11,682 bases of DNA from Ilumatobacteraceae bacterium (lineage in GTDB: Bacteria; Actinomycetota; Acidimicrobiia; Acidimicrobiales; Ilumatobacteraceae), in contig JANRBC010000163.1 of assembly GCA_030727685.1 (NCBI GenBank), positions 1 to 11,682 of the forward strand. Reading direction: 5' to 3'. A program made the translations under genes and the position numbers. Below the pieces are notes generated by a model. It saw nothing but the letters and a program-made list of their open reading frames with translations. It was not told the DNA's origin and searched no databases. Below are positions 1 through 8,357 of this stretch, piece by piece. Each line of letters opens with the position of its first letter. Position 1 is the first letter of the stretch.

Positions 1-84
1 GTCTTCGATGTACTTGCCACCTGATGTCAAAAATTTTGGGTCTTCTTTGCGTAGAACGCGATTGCCCAGAATGCTTCCTGCCAC
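1..84 (-). CDS. Molybdopterin-binding (large) subunit of a xanthine/CO dehydrogenase-family enzyme, N-terminus only
   Basis: Reading leftward from a GTG at 84-82, 28 codons are open to the window edge. The protein begins MAGSILGNRVLRKEDPKFLT and continues SGGKYIED. The pattern G-x-x-V-x-R-x-E-D-P-x-F-L-T-G/S-x-G-x-Y-x-D is the standard opening of CoxL/XdhA-type large subunits, which carry the molybdenum cofactor and oxidise CO, purines, aldehydes or similar substrates together with FAD and [2Fe-2S] subunits. The substrate cannot be told from this part, because the active-site loop lies outside the window. The start is supported by a strong purine-rich site (AAAGGAAG at 94-87) just upstream. 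The gene begins 49 bases after the ftsB stop on the same strand, so it could be the end of that operon or have its own promoter; TATAGA at 121-116 is a possible but unconvincing -10. Family assignment is by motif recognition only. Confidence 0.72.
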   Translation of the reverse strand, partial: MAGSILGNRVLRKEDPKFLTSGGKYIED

Positions 85-86
85 AA

Positions 87-94
87 CTTCCTTT
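87..94 (-). promoter_or_regulatory. Ribosome binding site of the molybdenum-subunit gene
   Basis: On the minus strand AAAGGAAG precedes the GTG at 84-82, with the AGGA core about four to five bases away. It is the strongest Shine-Dalgarno match in the window and supports translation from this GTG, in a stretch that has no other open minus-strand gene. Confidence 0.6.
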
Positions 95-133
95 CAACTA
101 ATTCAGCAAATTGAATCTATACGAATTCAGCAG

Positions 134-565
134 TTATGGCTTAAGCGGATTCAAAATTTCAACGCCACTATTGCGAATCGCTTGCGCTGATCGCACTTGC
201 AAAATGTTTGCAACAACCGTATAAGGCCATGTATCTGGCAGGTTCGCAGTGGCACGCGGCATGTCGAGTATCGGCACACGCTTTTCGCTTGGTAGCAAAT
301 AACCCAGCGACGATCGAATTGCTTCTTGTGCGCCTTCAGGGGTTTCAAGCACGTCAACTTCTTCTTGTAACGCATCGTTGATGTCTTCAAATGCGGCGAA
401 CTGCTGACTCTTTTCGGCCACGCCGGCTCGCTGCTGTGTCCAAGTTCGCATAGGAATAACAAAAAGGGCTAACAGCACTGCGCCAATGAAAAATACGCCG
501 ACGGGCATAATCGCAAACCTGCTGCGGCGCGAGCCACTATTGCGCTGTTCGGTTGTCGGGCTCAC
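134..565 (-). CDS. ftsB: Septum formation initiator family protein (FtsB/DivIC)
   Basis: A 143-residue bitopic membrane protein of the FtsB/DivIC family, which joins FtsL and FtsQ/DivIB in the divisome and helps activate septal peptidoglycan synthesis. Residues 1-16 are polar and end in a basic cluster (R13, R14, R16). Residues 17-38 form one hydrophobic segment, giving an N-in, C-out topology. Residues about 43-75 are Gln/Glu/Ala-rich and suit the family coiled coil. The following EGAQEAIRSSLGYLLPSEK matches the family motif E-x-I-A-R-E-x-L-G-x-x-x-P-G-E. The C-terminal tail (about 90-143) is longer than in the shortest members. The GTG start at 565 lies 26 bases after the eno stop; its AGAGG is too close to be a normal binding site, so coupling to eno is likely. 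An ATG at 508 (M20) is possible but would begin inside the membrane segment. Family clear, exact start less so. Confidence 0.85.
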   Translation of the reverse strand: MSPTTEQRNSGSRRSRFAIMPVGVFFIGAVLLALFVIPMRTWTQQRAGVAEKSQQFAAFEDINDALQEEVDVLETPEGAQEAIRSSLGYLLPSEKRVPILDMPRATANLPDTWPYTVVANILQVRSAQAIRNSGVEILNPLKP

Positions 566-591
566 ACCTCTATTCTGGCTCGCAAAGCGAG

Positions 592-1869
592 TTATTTGGT
601 GGAGTGCCCAAACAATGATGGATATTTGGCGCGTGAACCAAGTTCTTGTTCAATGCGTAACAGCTGATTGTATTTTGCGACTCTGTCGCTTCGCGCCGGC
701 GCACCGGTTTTGATTTGGCCACAGTTTGTCGCCACGGCGAGATCAGCAATCGTCGAATCTTCAGTTTCACCACTGCGGTGACTCATCACGCTTGTGTATC
801 TGTTCGCATTGGCGAGCGCGACAGTCTCTAATGTTTCGGTGAGAGAGCCGATCTGATTGACTTTTATCAGCACACTGTTGGCAGTTTTTTTGTCGATGCC
901 CATTTGAAGTCGCTTTGGGTTGGTGACAAAAAGATCATCGCCGACAAGTTGCACTCGAGAGCCGAGTGCTGTTGACAGCATCTTCCAGCCGTCCCAATCA
1001 TTTTCTGCCATGCCGTCTTCGATCGACACGATGGGGTAGCGAGCGACTAATTGTGACCACCAATCAACGAGTTCGTCGCTGGTTAAAACTTTGTTTTCGC
1101 CGGCAAGGTGATAGCGAGAGTCTTTAAAAACTTCGCTCATCGCCGGGTCGAGAGCAATTGCAATGTCTTTGCCTGGTTTAAAACCTGCTTTGACAATTGC
1201 GTCAACCAAAAATTCGATCGCTGATTCGTTGTTCGCCAAGTTTGGTGCGAAACCACCTTCATCGCCGACCGCAGTCGACAGACCTTTGGCTTTCAACAAT
1301 GACTTAAGTGTGTGATAAGTCTCGACGCCCCATTGCAATGCCTGGCTGAAACTTGCAGCGCCAATTGGCATGATCATAAATTCTTGAAGGTCGATGTTGT
1401 TGTCAGCATGAACACCGCCGTTCATTACATTCATCATCGGCACCGGCATCGTCACGGCGACATCACCACCTACCGATTTGTAAAGCGGAAGTTTCTTGTC
1501 GACTGCTGATGCGTGGGCGACGGCGAGGCTTGCACCGAGAATTGCGTTTGCGCCAAGGCGAGCCTTGTTTGGTGTGCCGTCAAGTGAAATCATTTTGTTG
1601 TCGACACCTTTTTGGTCGCTCGCATCTTGGCCAATCAATAACTTGGCAATCTCGGTGTTGACGTTATTTACGGCGTTTGAAACGCCCTTGCCTAGATAAC
1701 GCTTGCCGCCATCACGCAATTCGACGGCTTCGTGTTCGCCTGTCGAGGCACCAGACGGCACAATCGCTCGGCCGAATGAGCCTGACTCAAGAGTTACTTC
1801 AACTTCAACTGTTGGATTGCCGCGCGAGTCGAGCACTTCGCGGGCATGAACTCTTTTGATCGCTGTCAT
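592..1869 (-). CDS. eno: Enolase (phosphopyruvate hydratase)
   Basis: Converts 2-phosphoglycerate to phosphoenolpyruvate in cytoplasmic glycolysis and gluconeogenesis. The 425-residue protein is full length. Visible family features: AREVLDSRGNPTVEVEV near the N-terminus; the mobile loop SGASTGEHEA (about 39-48); H154 in GGVHADN and E163; the acid E204 in GDEGGFAPN; metal ligands D241 (ALDPAMSE), E284 (SIEDG) and the Asp of GDDLFVTN (311); the base K336 in LIKVNQIGSLTET; SHRSGETEDS (363-372); and K387 in IKTGAPARSDR. All catalytic residues are present. Two ATGs lie six bases apart. The inner one (1869) is chosen because AAGG at 1882-1879 sits nine bases from it but touches the outer one (1875), and because it gives the usual ten residues through the AR of AREVLDSRG. 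Eno lies between mazG and ftsB, as in other Actinobacteria. Confidence 0.97.
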   Translation of the reverse strand: MTAIKRVHAREVLDSRGNPTVEVEVTLESGSFGRAIVPSGASTGEHEAVELRDGGKRYLGKGVSNAVNNVNTEIAKLLIGQDASDQKGVDNKMISLDGTPNKARLGANAILGASLAVAHASAVDKKLPLYKSVGGDVAVTMPVPMMNVMNGGVHADNNIDLQEFMIMPIGAASFSQALQWGVETYHTLKSLLKAKGLSTAVGDEGGFAPNLANNESAIEFLVDAIVKAGFKPGKDIAIALDPAMSEVFKDSRYHLAGENKVLTSDELVDWWSQLVARYPIVSIEDGMAENDWDGWKMLSTALGSRVQLVGDDLFVTNPKRLQMGIDKKTANSVLIKVNQIGSLTETLETVALANANRYTSVMSHRSGETEDSTIADLAVATNCGQIKTGAPARSDRVAKYNQLLRIEQELGSRAKYPSLFGHSTK

Positions 1870-1875
1870 CGGCAT

Positions 1876-1882
1876 CTACCTT
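1876..1882 (-). promoter_or_regulatory. Ribosome binding site deciding the eno start
   Basis: Minus strand AAGGTAG. The AAGG core is nine bases from the ATG at 1869 and only three bases from the ATG at 1875. This favours the inner start for enolase. Confidence 0.5.
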
Positions 1883-1886
1883 AGTC

Positions 1887-1901
1887 GCACCATTTTGGTG
1901 C
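1887..1901 (-). repeat. Short perfect hairpin in the mazG-eno gap
   Basis: GCACCA and TGGTGC form a six-base-pair stem around a three-base A loop on the minus strand. It lies between the mazG stop and the eno ribosome binding site. No T-run follows in either direction, so it is not a standard terminator. It could be an mRNA processing or stability element, or chance. Confidence 0.35.
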
Positions 1902-1908
1902 CTGATTT

Positions 1909-3360
1909 CTAGTTATTTTGTTTTGCGATTTCCCAAAGTTCGTCGAGTTGAGTTAGTGAACACTTTGTGAGATCGAGTTTTCTTTGTTCGGCGAGTGCGA
2001 CGACGCTTTGAAATCGTCCGCGAAATTTATCAGCAGCCGAGCGCAATGCAGTTTCGGCGTCGACACCAAGATGCCGCGACAAATTCACAACGCTAAACAA
2101 CACATCACCAAGTTCTAATGCGATTTCACTCGCATCTTGCTTTGACTCGACGGCTTTGCGTAATTCGCCGAGCTCTTCGGCGATTTTGTCTGACGCGCCT
2201 TTGCTGTCTGGCCAGTCAAAACCAAACTCAGCGGCGCGTTTTTGCAGTTTGGTCGAATACATCAACGACGGCGACGAACTTGCCACGCCATCAAAAACCG
2301 ATTTTTCGGTGACCTCACCACGTTCTTGTTGTTTGATTGCGTCCCAATTTGTGACCACCGCGTCGGCGTTTTCGGCGTGTACATCACCGAATATATGTGG
2401 GTGGCGACGAACGAGTTTGTCGTGAATCGAGCGGGCGACATCGGCGATGCTGAAACGACCTTGTTGCTCGGCGATAGTCGTGTGAAACTCAACTTGGTAG
2501 AGCAGATCTCCTAGTTCTTCGATGAACTTTTCGTCTGTTGATTGATCGTCTGGGTCGAGTGCACTGATTGCGTCAACCACTTCATACGTCTCTTCGATCA
2601 GATAGCGAACAAGTGAGTCGTGGGTTTGCTTTTGATCCCACGGACATTGTTCGCGCAATGTGCGAGCGAGATTATGCAGTTTGGCCATTTCGCCAGCGAT
2701 TGGTTCGGCAAGTTTTGGAATGTAGATAGATGTCAAATGATCGGGTTCGATTTCGCGGTCGAGGTTTTGCCAAGTCGTATGAACAATTTTTTGATCGTCG
2801 AGTCCGAGGTGATGCAAAATGACAACTGGTTCGTCGCCGCTCGCAGACTCATGTGCCAACTTGATGTTTGACATCACCCAATTGGCGTGGCATTGAGCAA
2901 CAAGCAGTGGCCCAGTTTGCCCAGCCGCAAGTTCGGCGAATCGATGTCCGTCGATCATTCGCACACCAGCATCTACTGGGTCAATCTGAAGCGCGCTCCA
3001 AACAACGTCGAGAAAACTCATCGCCGGCATAACTGTTGTAGTCACTGACTTATCTTGCAGCAAAAGTTGCACAGTGTGCTCGAGCACGAGTGGTGAGCCC
3101 GGCACGACGTACAAGATCTCTTGATGCTGCTTCGCAGCGGCAATCAATTTGTCGGCAATTGCTTGGTAGACATCTTCAAACTTGTCATGCTTTTCGTATT
3201 CGGCGTCAAAACTTGTTGCGTCTTTAACGAGGTGCGCACTCGGGTGTCTTGTGGTGCGAATGAAGCGATGCGTCGAACTTTCGATTTCGTGCAGCGTTTG
3301 TGCAGTTATTGCATCGTTCGAACCTGGGCCGAGGCCAACTATTTTTATGTGCGCTGTCAT
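1909..3360 (-). CDS. mazG: YabN-type MazG: tetrapyrrole-methylase-like domain fused to nucleoside triphosphate pyrophosphohydrolase
   Basis: A 483-residue protein in three parts. Residues 1-215 resemble the tetrapyrrole (corrin/porphyrin) methylase fold, with IVGLGPGSNDAITAQTL at the N-terminus and VVPGSPLVLEHTVQLLL at 85-101. Residues about 226-350 are a MazG domain: CPWDQKQTHDSL, then E256, E257 and E260 (IEETYE) and E281, E282 and D285 (EELGD), the usual Mg-binding acidic sets. Residues about 365-460 are a second MazG repeat with EELGEL (395-400) and ELGDV (416-420). MazG hydrolyses NTPs/dNTPs to monophosphate and pyrophosphate, clearing damaged or excess nucleotides; the role of the methylase-like part in this fusion is not established. 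M. tuberculosis MazG lacks that N-terminal domain, whereas B. subtilis YabN has it. The gene starts 21 bases after the PPIase stop with no clear binding site. Function of the MazG part is confident. Confidence 0.92.
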   Translation of the reverse strand: MTAHIKIVGLGPGSNDAITAQTLHEIESSTHRFIRTTRHPSAHLVKDATSFDAEYEKHDKFEDVYQAIADKLIAAAKQHQEILYVVPGSPLVLEHTVQLLLQDKSVTTTVMPAMSFLDVVWSALQIDPVDAGVRMIDGHRFAELAAGQTGPLLVAQCHANWVMSNIKLAHESASGDEPVVILHHLGLDDQKIVHTTWQNLDREIEPDHLTSIYIPKLAEPIAGEMAKLHNLARTLREQCPWDQKQTHDSLVRYLIEETYEVVDAISALDPDDQSTDEKFIEELGDLLYQVEFHTTIAEQQGRFSIADVARSIHDKLVRRHPHIFGDVHAENADAVVTNWDAIKQQERGEVTEKSVFDGVASSSPSLMYSTKLQKRAAEFGFDWPDSKGASDKIAEELGELRKAVESKQDASEIALELGDVLFSVVNLSRHLGVDAETALRSAADKFRGRFQSVVALAEQRKLDLTKCSLTQLDELWEIAKQNN

Positions 3361-3381
3361 GCGCTAATCGACAATGATCGA

Positions 3382-4287
3382 TTAACTAGTGACGATGCCA
3401 CCGCGGGCCGCGCTCCAGACGCCGTATGCAGAGTCAACATTGATTTTTGAAGTCGCAATGAAACCAGTCAACAAATTAACGCCAGCGTTTGTTGCCAAGA
3501 GTTTCGAAACATCTTCTGAGACTTCAGTGAACGGGCGCACATAAATAACGTGATAGCCAAAACTTGATTTAACAGGGCCGTAAGCGACGCCTGGTTTTGC
3601 AAGCAACGCACCGGCCGTAAAGTCGGCGTCAAAGCCGCCTTGATATTCGGTCAGAGTGATGCAGGCATTGTCGGCACCTCCGAGTGCGCCACCTGATTCT
3701 TTGGCATTTGGTTCGGTTGAAAACTCGCCAGCGAGTTCGGCAAATTCGGTGCCATCGTTGAACTTGACCAAGGCTTCATTGGCGGTCGCCTCGGTTTCGA
3801 CAACGAGGTGTCGCACACAAAGAACGCCCAGAGAGCCTGGCGCCTTGTCGTACATCTCGGCGGCTTTTTTGGCGTCTGGTGCTTTAACTCGAGCAAGCGC
3901 GAGTGAGCCGGCATTGAGTTCGACAATTAAATCTTTGAGATATTGCGTGTATGTCGATGTGTCGGTGTTTTCGGCGATTCTGGCGCTGATCGATTCGCGG
4001 TCGGCTTGTGTGATTTCTTCGTCATATTCTTTTAGCAATTGGTCAGTGGCTGCACCTTGCACGAGTGCCGAAAGAATACTTCGCACTGTTTCTCCATCAA
4101 CTTCGCCATCTACGACTGGTGTTTGACCAGCAGCACTCAACTCGGTGACCGTTTTTTCAAGTTCGTCGCGTGAAATTTTTCGACCGTTGATCTCGGCTGC
4201 TGCGTTTGACGTTGCTCCACATCCTGCTGCAAAAATCGCCAAGGTTGCGAGCAGAGCAGATTTAGCGACCAAAGAATTGTTTTTCAT
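3382..4287 (-). CDS. Parvulin-type peptidyl-prolyl isomerase lipoprotein (SurA/PrsA-like)
   Basis: A probable extracytoplasmic folding factor of 301 residues. The N-terminus (MKNNSLVAK, then a hydrophobic stretch to residue 22) is a lipoprotein signal with C23 in AAGC, so it should be lipid-anchored on the outer face of the membrane. Residues about 30-140 form a helical SurA_N-like region. Residues about 155-252 are a parvulin domain: VRHLVV with H160, DGTEFAELAGEFSTE, ESGGALGG, and SSFGYHVIYV with H246, the two histidines typical of the family. Two cysteines (C157, C209) lie in the domain. A comparable SurA-like lipoprotein is usual between mfd and mazG in Actinobacteria. The ATG at 4287 gives a typical Lys-Asn signal start; an in-frame GTG at 4296 adds three residues. 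It begins 17 bases after the mfd stop with no clear binding site, so coupling is likely. Confidence 0.88.
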   Translation of the reverse strand: MKNNSLVAKSALLATLAIFAAGCGATSNAAAEINGRKISRDELEKTVTELSAAGQTPVVDGEVDGETVRSILSALVQGAATDQLLKEYDEEITQADRESISARIAENTDTSTYTQYLKDLIVELNAGSLALARVKAPDAKKAAEMYDKAPGSLGVLCVRHLVVETEATANEALVKFNDGTEFAELAGEFSTEPNAKESGGALGGADNACITLTEYQGGFDADFTAGALLAKPGVAYGPVKSSFGYHVIYVRPFTEVSEDVSKLLATNAGVNLLTGFIATSKINVDSAYGVWSAARGGIVTS

Positions 4288-4304
4288 CGCATTCACACTA
4301 GTTC

Positions 4305-7300
4305 TTATGGTTCTACAAGCTCTTGCATGAACCCAACCAAATATGTCGCCGCGTCTTGTCCGCGTGGGATCGCGATATTGAGTTCGCCAGTTTGCTCACG
4401 ATATGTGGCAGTCGGCGACAATCGCACAAGACGCATCGACTCGCTGGCTTTGAGATTGATTGGTGCGAGTCTGGCTCGATTGTCGGCGACGATGATTTCG
4501 CGCAAACCGAGTCGATGGCATTCTGCTCGCAGCGAGCCAACTACAAGTAGCGCTATGGCCTGATCTGGCAATTCGCCGTATCTGTCTTGCCATTCATTGC
4601 GGATGTCTTCGACGTCGGCATGAGACTTGACGGCAACTAGTCGTCGGTATGCGTCGAGACGCATTTCTTCTTTTGAAACATAATCGTTCGGCAAAAACGC
4701 AGTGATCGGTACGTCGATTTTTAGTTCAACTACAACTTGCGGAACTTCGCCCTTCATTTCGGCGACTGCTTCGGTGACGAGTTGGCAATAGAGGTCGTAG
4801 CCAACTGCGGCGATGTGACCGCTTTGTGCCTCGCCAAGCAAATTGCCCGCACCGCGAATTTCGAGGTCGCGCATTGCAATCTTGAAACCACTGCCGAGTT
4901 CGGTTGCTTCGCCGATTGTGCGCAGTCGTTCGTACGCGTCTTCTGAGAGTGCACGGTCGCGTGGATGAAACAGATATGCATATGCTCGTTGTCCGCTGCG
5001 ACCGACTCGTCCACGAAGTTGGTGCAACTGACCAAGGCCGAGCAGGTCGGCGCGTTCGACGACGAGCGTATTTACAGTTGGCATGTCGATGCCGCTCTCG
5101 ATAATTGTTGTGCACACCAAGACGTCAAATTTGCCTTCCCAAAAATCTTGAACGGTTCGTTCGAGTATTGCTTCGTCCATTTGTCCGTGAGCGACGGCAA
5201 TGCGCGCCTCTGGCACGAGTTGGCGAAGTGTTCGTGCACGATCTTCGATTGTCTTGACGCGATTGTGAACCCAGAAAACCTGGCCATCACGCAAAAGTTC
5301 GCGTCGTATTGCTTCGGTTGCGACTCTGTCGTCTTCTTCGCCAACGAAAGTGAGAATTGGCTGACGGTCGGCTGGCGGTGTGTGCAGCAACGACAAGTCG
5401 CGAATGCCGACGAGACTCATTTCGAGTGTGCGAGGAATCGGCGTCGCGGTCAACGTAAGCACGTCGACGTTTGTCTTTAGTTGCTTCATTTGCTCTTTGT
5501 GTTGCACGCCGAATCGTTGCTCTTCGTCGACAACCAATAGACCTAAGTCTTTGAACTTGACACCTTCTTGCAACAGTCGGTGAGTGCCAATAACGCAATC
5601 AATTTCGCCAGTGGCAAGTTGTTGAACCACTTTCTTGGCGCGAGCAGCCGTCAAGAAACGAGACAAGACCTCGACTCGAATCGGGTAGCCGGCAAACCGT
5701 GATGCAAAAGTTGAGCCATGCTGCGACGCAAGAAGTGTTGTCGGCACGAGAACGGCGACTTGTTTGCCGTCTTGAATGCACTTAAATGCAGCGCGAACAG
5801 CAATCTCTGTTTTGCCGAAACCGACATCACCGCAGACAAGACGATCCATTGGTACTTCGCGCTCCATGTCGGCTTTGGTGTCGGTGATCGCGATGCGTTG
5901 GTCGGGGGTTTCAACAAACGGAAACGCCGCTTCCATTTCGTCTTGCCACGTTGTGTCGGATGAAAACGCGTGACCCACGGCAGATACGCGACGCTGATAA
6001 AGCACGACGAGTTCTTGGGCGATTTCGCGAACAGCACTGCGCACTCGCGATTTTGCGCGTGCGAAGTCTGAACCGCCCATGCGATTAAGAGTCGGCTTAT
6101 CGCCACCGATGTATTGACGAATCGCGTCAATGTGATCGGTCGGCACATAAAGATTGCCGTTGTTGTATTGCAGATGCAGATAATCGCGTTCGACACCACC
6201 CATTGATTGCTTGGCCATGCCGAGATATTTGCCGACGCCGTGAACTTGGTGCACCACATAGTCGCCGGGTTTCAAGTCTTCGAAAATGCTCGACGAACTT
6301 CGTTTCGGTGGTTTTATGTGGCGGTGAGTTCGTCGTCGACCAGTGAGATCGCTTTCGGTGATGATTGCCAACTCGTGATCATTGAGAATGCAACCACTGT
6401 GAAGAGGAGAGACGACAATCGAAACCCCTGGGCTAGCAACTGAACTTGAATCTTGTTGTGGCGATCGAACTGTGATGCCTTCGAGTGTGAGAACTTCATT
6501 GAATCTCTGGGCTGAACTCGGTGTATCGGCGGCAATGACAACACGAAACTTTTTCGTGACGAGTCGCAAGATGCGACTTGCGAGTGCTTCGGTGTCACCA
6601 GTCGCTTGACCCCATGTAGACGTAACGATCGTCGATGAAGTTGGTGAGTCGGCAACTGGGCTGAGCGAAATAATCGACCGGGCTGATGTGCTTTCTAAAA
6701 ATGCATCAATCTCAGAGTGCAGACGCGGATATTTTTGCTCGGGGTCGCGTGACCAAGTTGAGGCCAAGGCGCGCGCTAGATCGTCTTCTTCGGCGATTAG
6801 GTCTCGTGCTCTGTCGCGCATGCGTCGCGGCTCGATTAACACGATGTGCATCGGCGAACTTTGGCTGCAGACATCGGTGAGCACTTCGTCGTCGGTCGCA
6901 ACCCACGGCAGCCAACTTTCCATGCCGTCGAAGGTCATCGACTGCGAGATGCGGTCCCAGTTTTCTTGGCCCCACGGTTCTTTGGCGATTAGGCCTTGCG
7001 CTTTTTTGGCGACGGCTTCATCAATGATTAGTTCTCGTGCGGGAAAAATTCTCACAGATGTCAGATCGTCGGTGCTGCGCTGATCGTTGACGTTAAAAGT
7101 TGTTAGTCGGTCAACTTCATCGCCCCACAGGTCGATGCGAATCGGCGTGTCAGCCGTAGACGGAAACACATCGATGATTGAACCGCGTCGGGCGAACTCG
7201 CCGCGATGCTCGACGATTTCTTCTCGTCGGTAACCAAACTTGGCGAGTGTCGCGACGAGTTCTTCTGTGTCGAGTTGTGACTTTGGCGCGATTTCGAGTG

Positions 7301-7709
7301 GTGGAGAGACTGTGTTGCTTAAGTGCTGCAACAGTGCTCGCACACCAGTGACAATTATTTTTGGTCGGTCGTTTTTGATTCGCCATAAGACTTCAAGGCG
7401 TTTGCCCATCGTTTCGCAATTCGGACTGACCCGTTCGAACGGCAGGGTCTCCCATGCTGGAAACAGCGCGACATCTCGTTCGGGTAAAAATGCAAGAAGA
7501 TCATCGCGCAATTGACCAGCCATCATGCCCGTTGGTGTGGCGACGACGACTATTTCGTCTTCGGTTCTTTGGGCAAGACCCGCCAGCAGCAACGCCCAAG
7601 CGTGATCGGCGCAAATGATCGAAGCGCTCTGTTCGCCGAGTGCCGCGCTTAGTGCTGGTTCAAAACTGAGAGTTGGCGCGAGCTCGTTTAGTGCACCGAG
7701 CGAAGTCAT
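4305..7709 (-). CDS. mfd: Transcription-repair coupling factor Mfd
   Basis: A 1134-residue ATP-dependent translocase that removes RNA polymerase stalled at DNA lesions and recruits UvrA for nucleotide excision repair. The N-terminal UvrB-like part includes GMMAGQLRDDLLAFL and a segment with PAWETLPFERVSPN. The RNA-polymerase-interacting CarD-like domain starts near P481 (PGDYVVHQVHGVGKYLGM). The RecG-like motor has Walker A GDVGFGKTE at 627-635 (K633), Walker B DEEQRFG at 728-734, TLTATPIPRTLEMSL, IIESGIDMP, and motif VI QLRGRVGRSGQRAYAYL near residue 900. The C-terminal TRCF domain (about 985-1090) includes PNDYVSKEEMRLDAYRRLV. Length and motifs are complete for the family. The ATG at 7709 is 12 bases after the pth stop, with only a distant AGG upstream. 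Confidence 0.97.
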   Translation of the reverse strand: MTSLGALNELAPTLSFEPALSAALGEQSASIICADHAWALLLAGLAQRTEDEIVVVATPTGMMAGQLRDDLLAFLPERDVALFPAWETLPFERVSPNCETMGKRLEVLWRIKNDRPKIIVTGVRALLQHLSNTVSPPLEIAPKSQLDTEELVATLAKFGYRREEIVEHRGEFARRGSIIDVFPSTADTPIRIDLWGDEVDRLTTFNVNDQRSTDDLTSVRIFPARELIIDEAVAKKAQGLIAKEPWGQENWDRISQSMTFDGMESWLPWVATDDEVLTDVCSQSSPMHIVLIEPRRMRDRARDLIAEEDDLARALASTWSRDPEQKYPRLHSEIDAFLESTSARSIISLSPVADSPTSSTIVTSTWGQATGDTEALASRILRLVTKKFRVVIAADTPSSAQRFNEVLTLEGITVRSPQQDSSSVASPGVSIVVSPLHSGCILNDHELAIITESDLTGRRRTHRHIKPPKRSSSSIFEDLKPGDYVVHQVHGVGKYLGMAKQSMGGVERDYLHLQYNNGNLYVPTDHIDAIRQYIGGDKPTLNRMGGSDFARAKSRVRSAVREIAQELVVLYQRRVSAVGHAFSSDTTWQDEMEAAFPFVETPDQRIAITDTKADMEREVPMDRLVCGDVGFGKTEIAVRAAFKCIQDGKQVAVLVPTTLLASQHGSTFASRFAGYPIRVEVLSRFLTAARAKKVVQQLATGEIDCVIGTHRLLQEGVKFKDLGLLVVDEEQRFGVQHKEQMKQLKTNVDVLTLTATPIPRTLEMSLVGIRDLSLLHTPPADRQPILTFVGEEDDRVATEAIRRELLRDGQVFWVHNRVKTIEDRARTLRQLVPEARIAVAHGQMDEAILERTVQDFWEGKFDVLVCTTIIESGIDMPTVNTLVVERADLLGLGQLHQLRGRVGRSGQRAYAYLFHPRDRALSEDAYERLRTIGEATELGSGFKIAMRDLEIRGAGNLLGEAQSGHIAAVGYDLYCQLVTEAVAEMKGEVPQVVVELKIDVPITAFLPNDYVSKEEMRLDAYRRLVAVKSHADVEDIRNEWQDRYGELPDQAIALLVVGSLRAECHRLGLREIIVADNRARLAPINLKASESMRLVRLSPTATYREQTGELNIAIPRGQDAATYLVGFMQELVEP

Positions 7710-7721
7710 GATTAGTTGCGC

Positions 7722-8351
7722 CTAGCGGGCATTGATGTTGCGCATTGCAGCATCGAGACCTTCGGCGACGATCAGTTGCACGGCGTCGGCAGCGACTTGC
7801 ACTGAAATGTCGAGCAATTCACGTTCGCGTGCCGGAATCTTCGAAAGAACATGATCGCCGCCTTGTTCTTTTGAAGGCGGCTTGCCAACACCGATTCGCA
7901 CGCGCAAGAAGTCTTGAGTTTTTAGGTGTTGAGTAATTGACGCAAGTCCGTTATGGCCCGCGAGACCGCCGCCCGATTTTATTTTTACGACACCTGGTTC
8001 TAAATCGAGTTCATCATGGACGATGATTATTTTTAGTGGATCACTAATCGCATAACGGCGGGCGAGTGGGCCAACTGCGTTTCCTGACTCGTTCATGAAA
8101 GTCGTCGGCATCGCCAAGAGCAAATGTTTAGTCTGTGCATTCGCTGTTGTGTTGACTTCGGCAAAGAGCGCACGATCGCGCCCCGCTTTGAGTGTCGCGT
8201 TGAGTCGAGTCGCGAGAAGTTCGATTGCTTCGAAGCCGACGTTGTGTCGCGTGCGCGAATATTTAGTGCCGGGGTTGCCTAGTCCGACGATTAGAAAGTC
8301 GAACTCGCTACCGCGTCGCTCAGTTCGCTTCGCGCGACCGAACAGCGCCAT
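7722..8351 (-). CDS. pth: Peptidyl-tRNA hydrolase
   Basis: A 209-residue cytoplasmic enzyme that cleaves peptidyl-tRNAs released from stalled ribosomes, recycling the tRNA. The conserved catalytic and substrate-binding residues are visible: N26 in LIVGLGNPGTKY, H36 in TRHNVGFEA, FMNESG at 85-90, D113 in HDELDLEPG, and GGGLAGHNGL with its conserved Asn. The C-terminus has the usual RIGVGKPP and DHVLSKIP motifs. About 16 extra polar, basic residues (MALFGRAKRTERRGSE) precede the fold, more than in most homologues; no better in-frame start is obvious. The ATG lies six bases after the rplY stop without a Shine-Dalgarno site, so translation is probably coupled. The rplY-pth pairing is standard in Gram-positive bacteria. 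Confidence 0.95.
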   Translation of the reverse strand: MALFGRAKRTERRGSEFDFLIVGLGNPGTKYSRTRHNVGFEAIELLATRLNATLKAGRDRALFAEVNTTANAQTKHLLLAMPTTFMNESGNAVGPLARRYAISDPLKIIIVHDELDLEPGVVKIKSGGGLAGHNGLASITQHLKTQDFLRVRIGVGKPPSKEQGGDHVLSKIPARERELLDISVQVAADAVQLIVAEGLDAAMRNINAR

Positions 8352-8357
8352 TTAGTT

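Noticed and set aside
3656..4126. A 156-codon plus-strand open frame with Ser/Ala-rich sequence
   Set aside because: It is the antisense shadow of the parvulin lipoprotein gene, whose domain motifs are clear. The low complexity reflects reversed codons.
4965..5480. A 171-codon open frame on the plus strand
   Set aside because: It lies wholly inside mfd on the opposite strand. The protein has no recognisable motif, and the mfd frame shows intact helicase motifs across the same bases.
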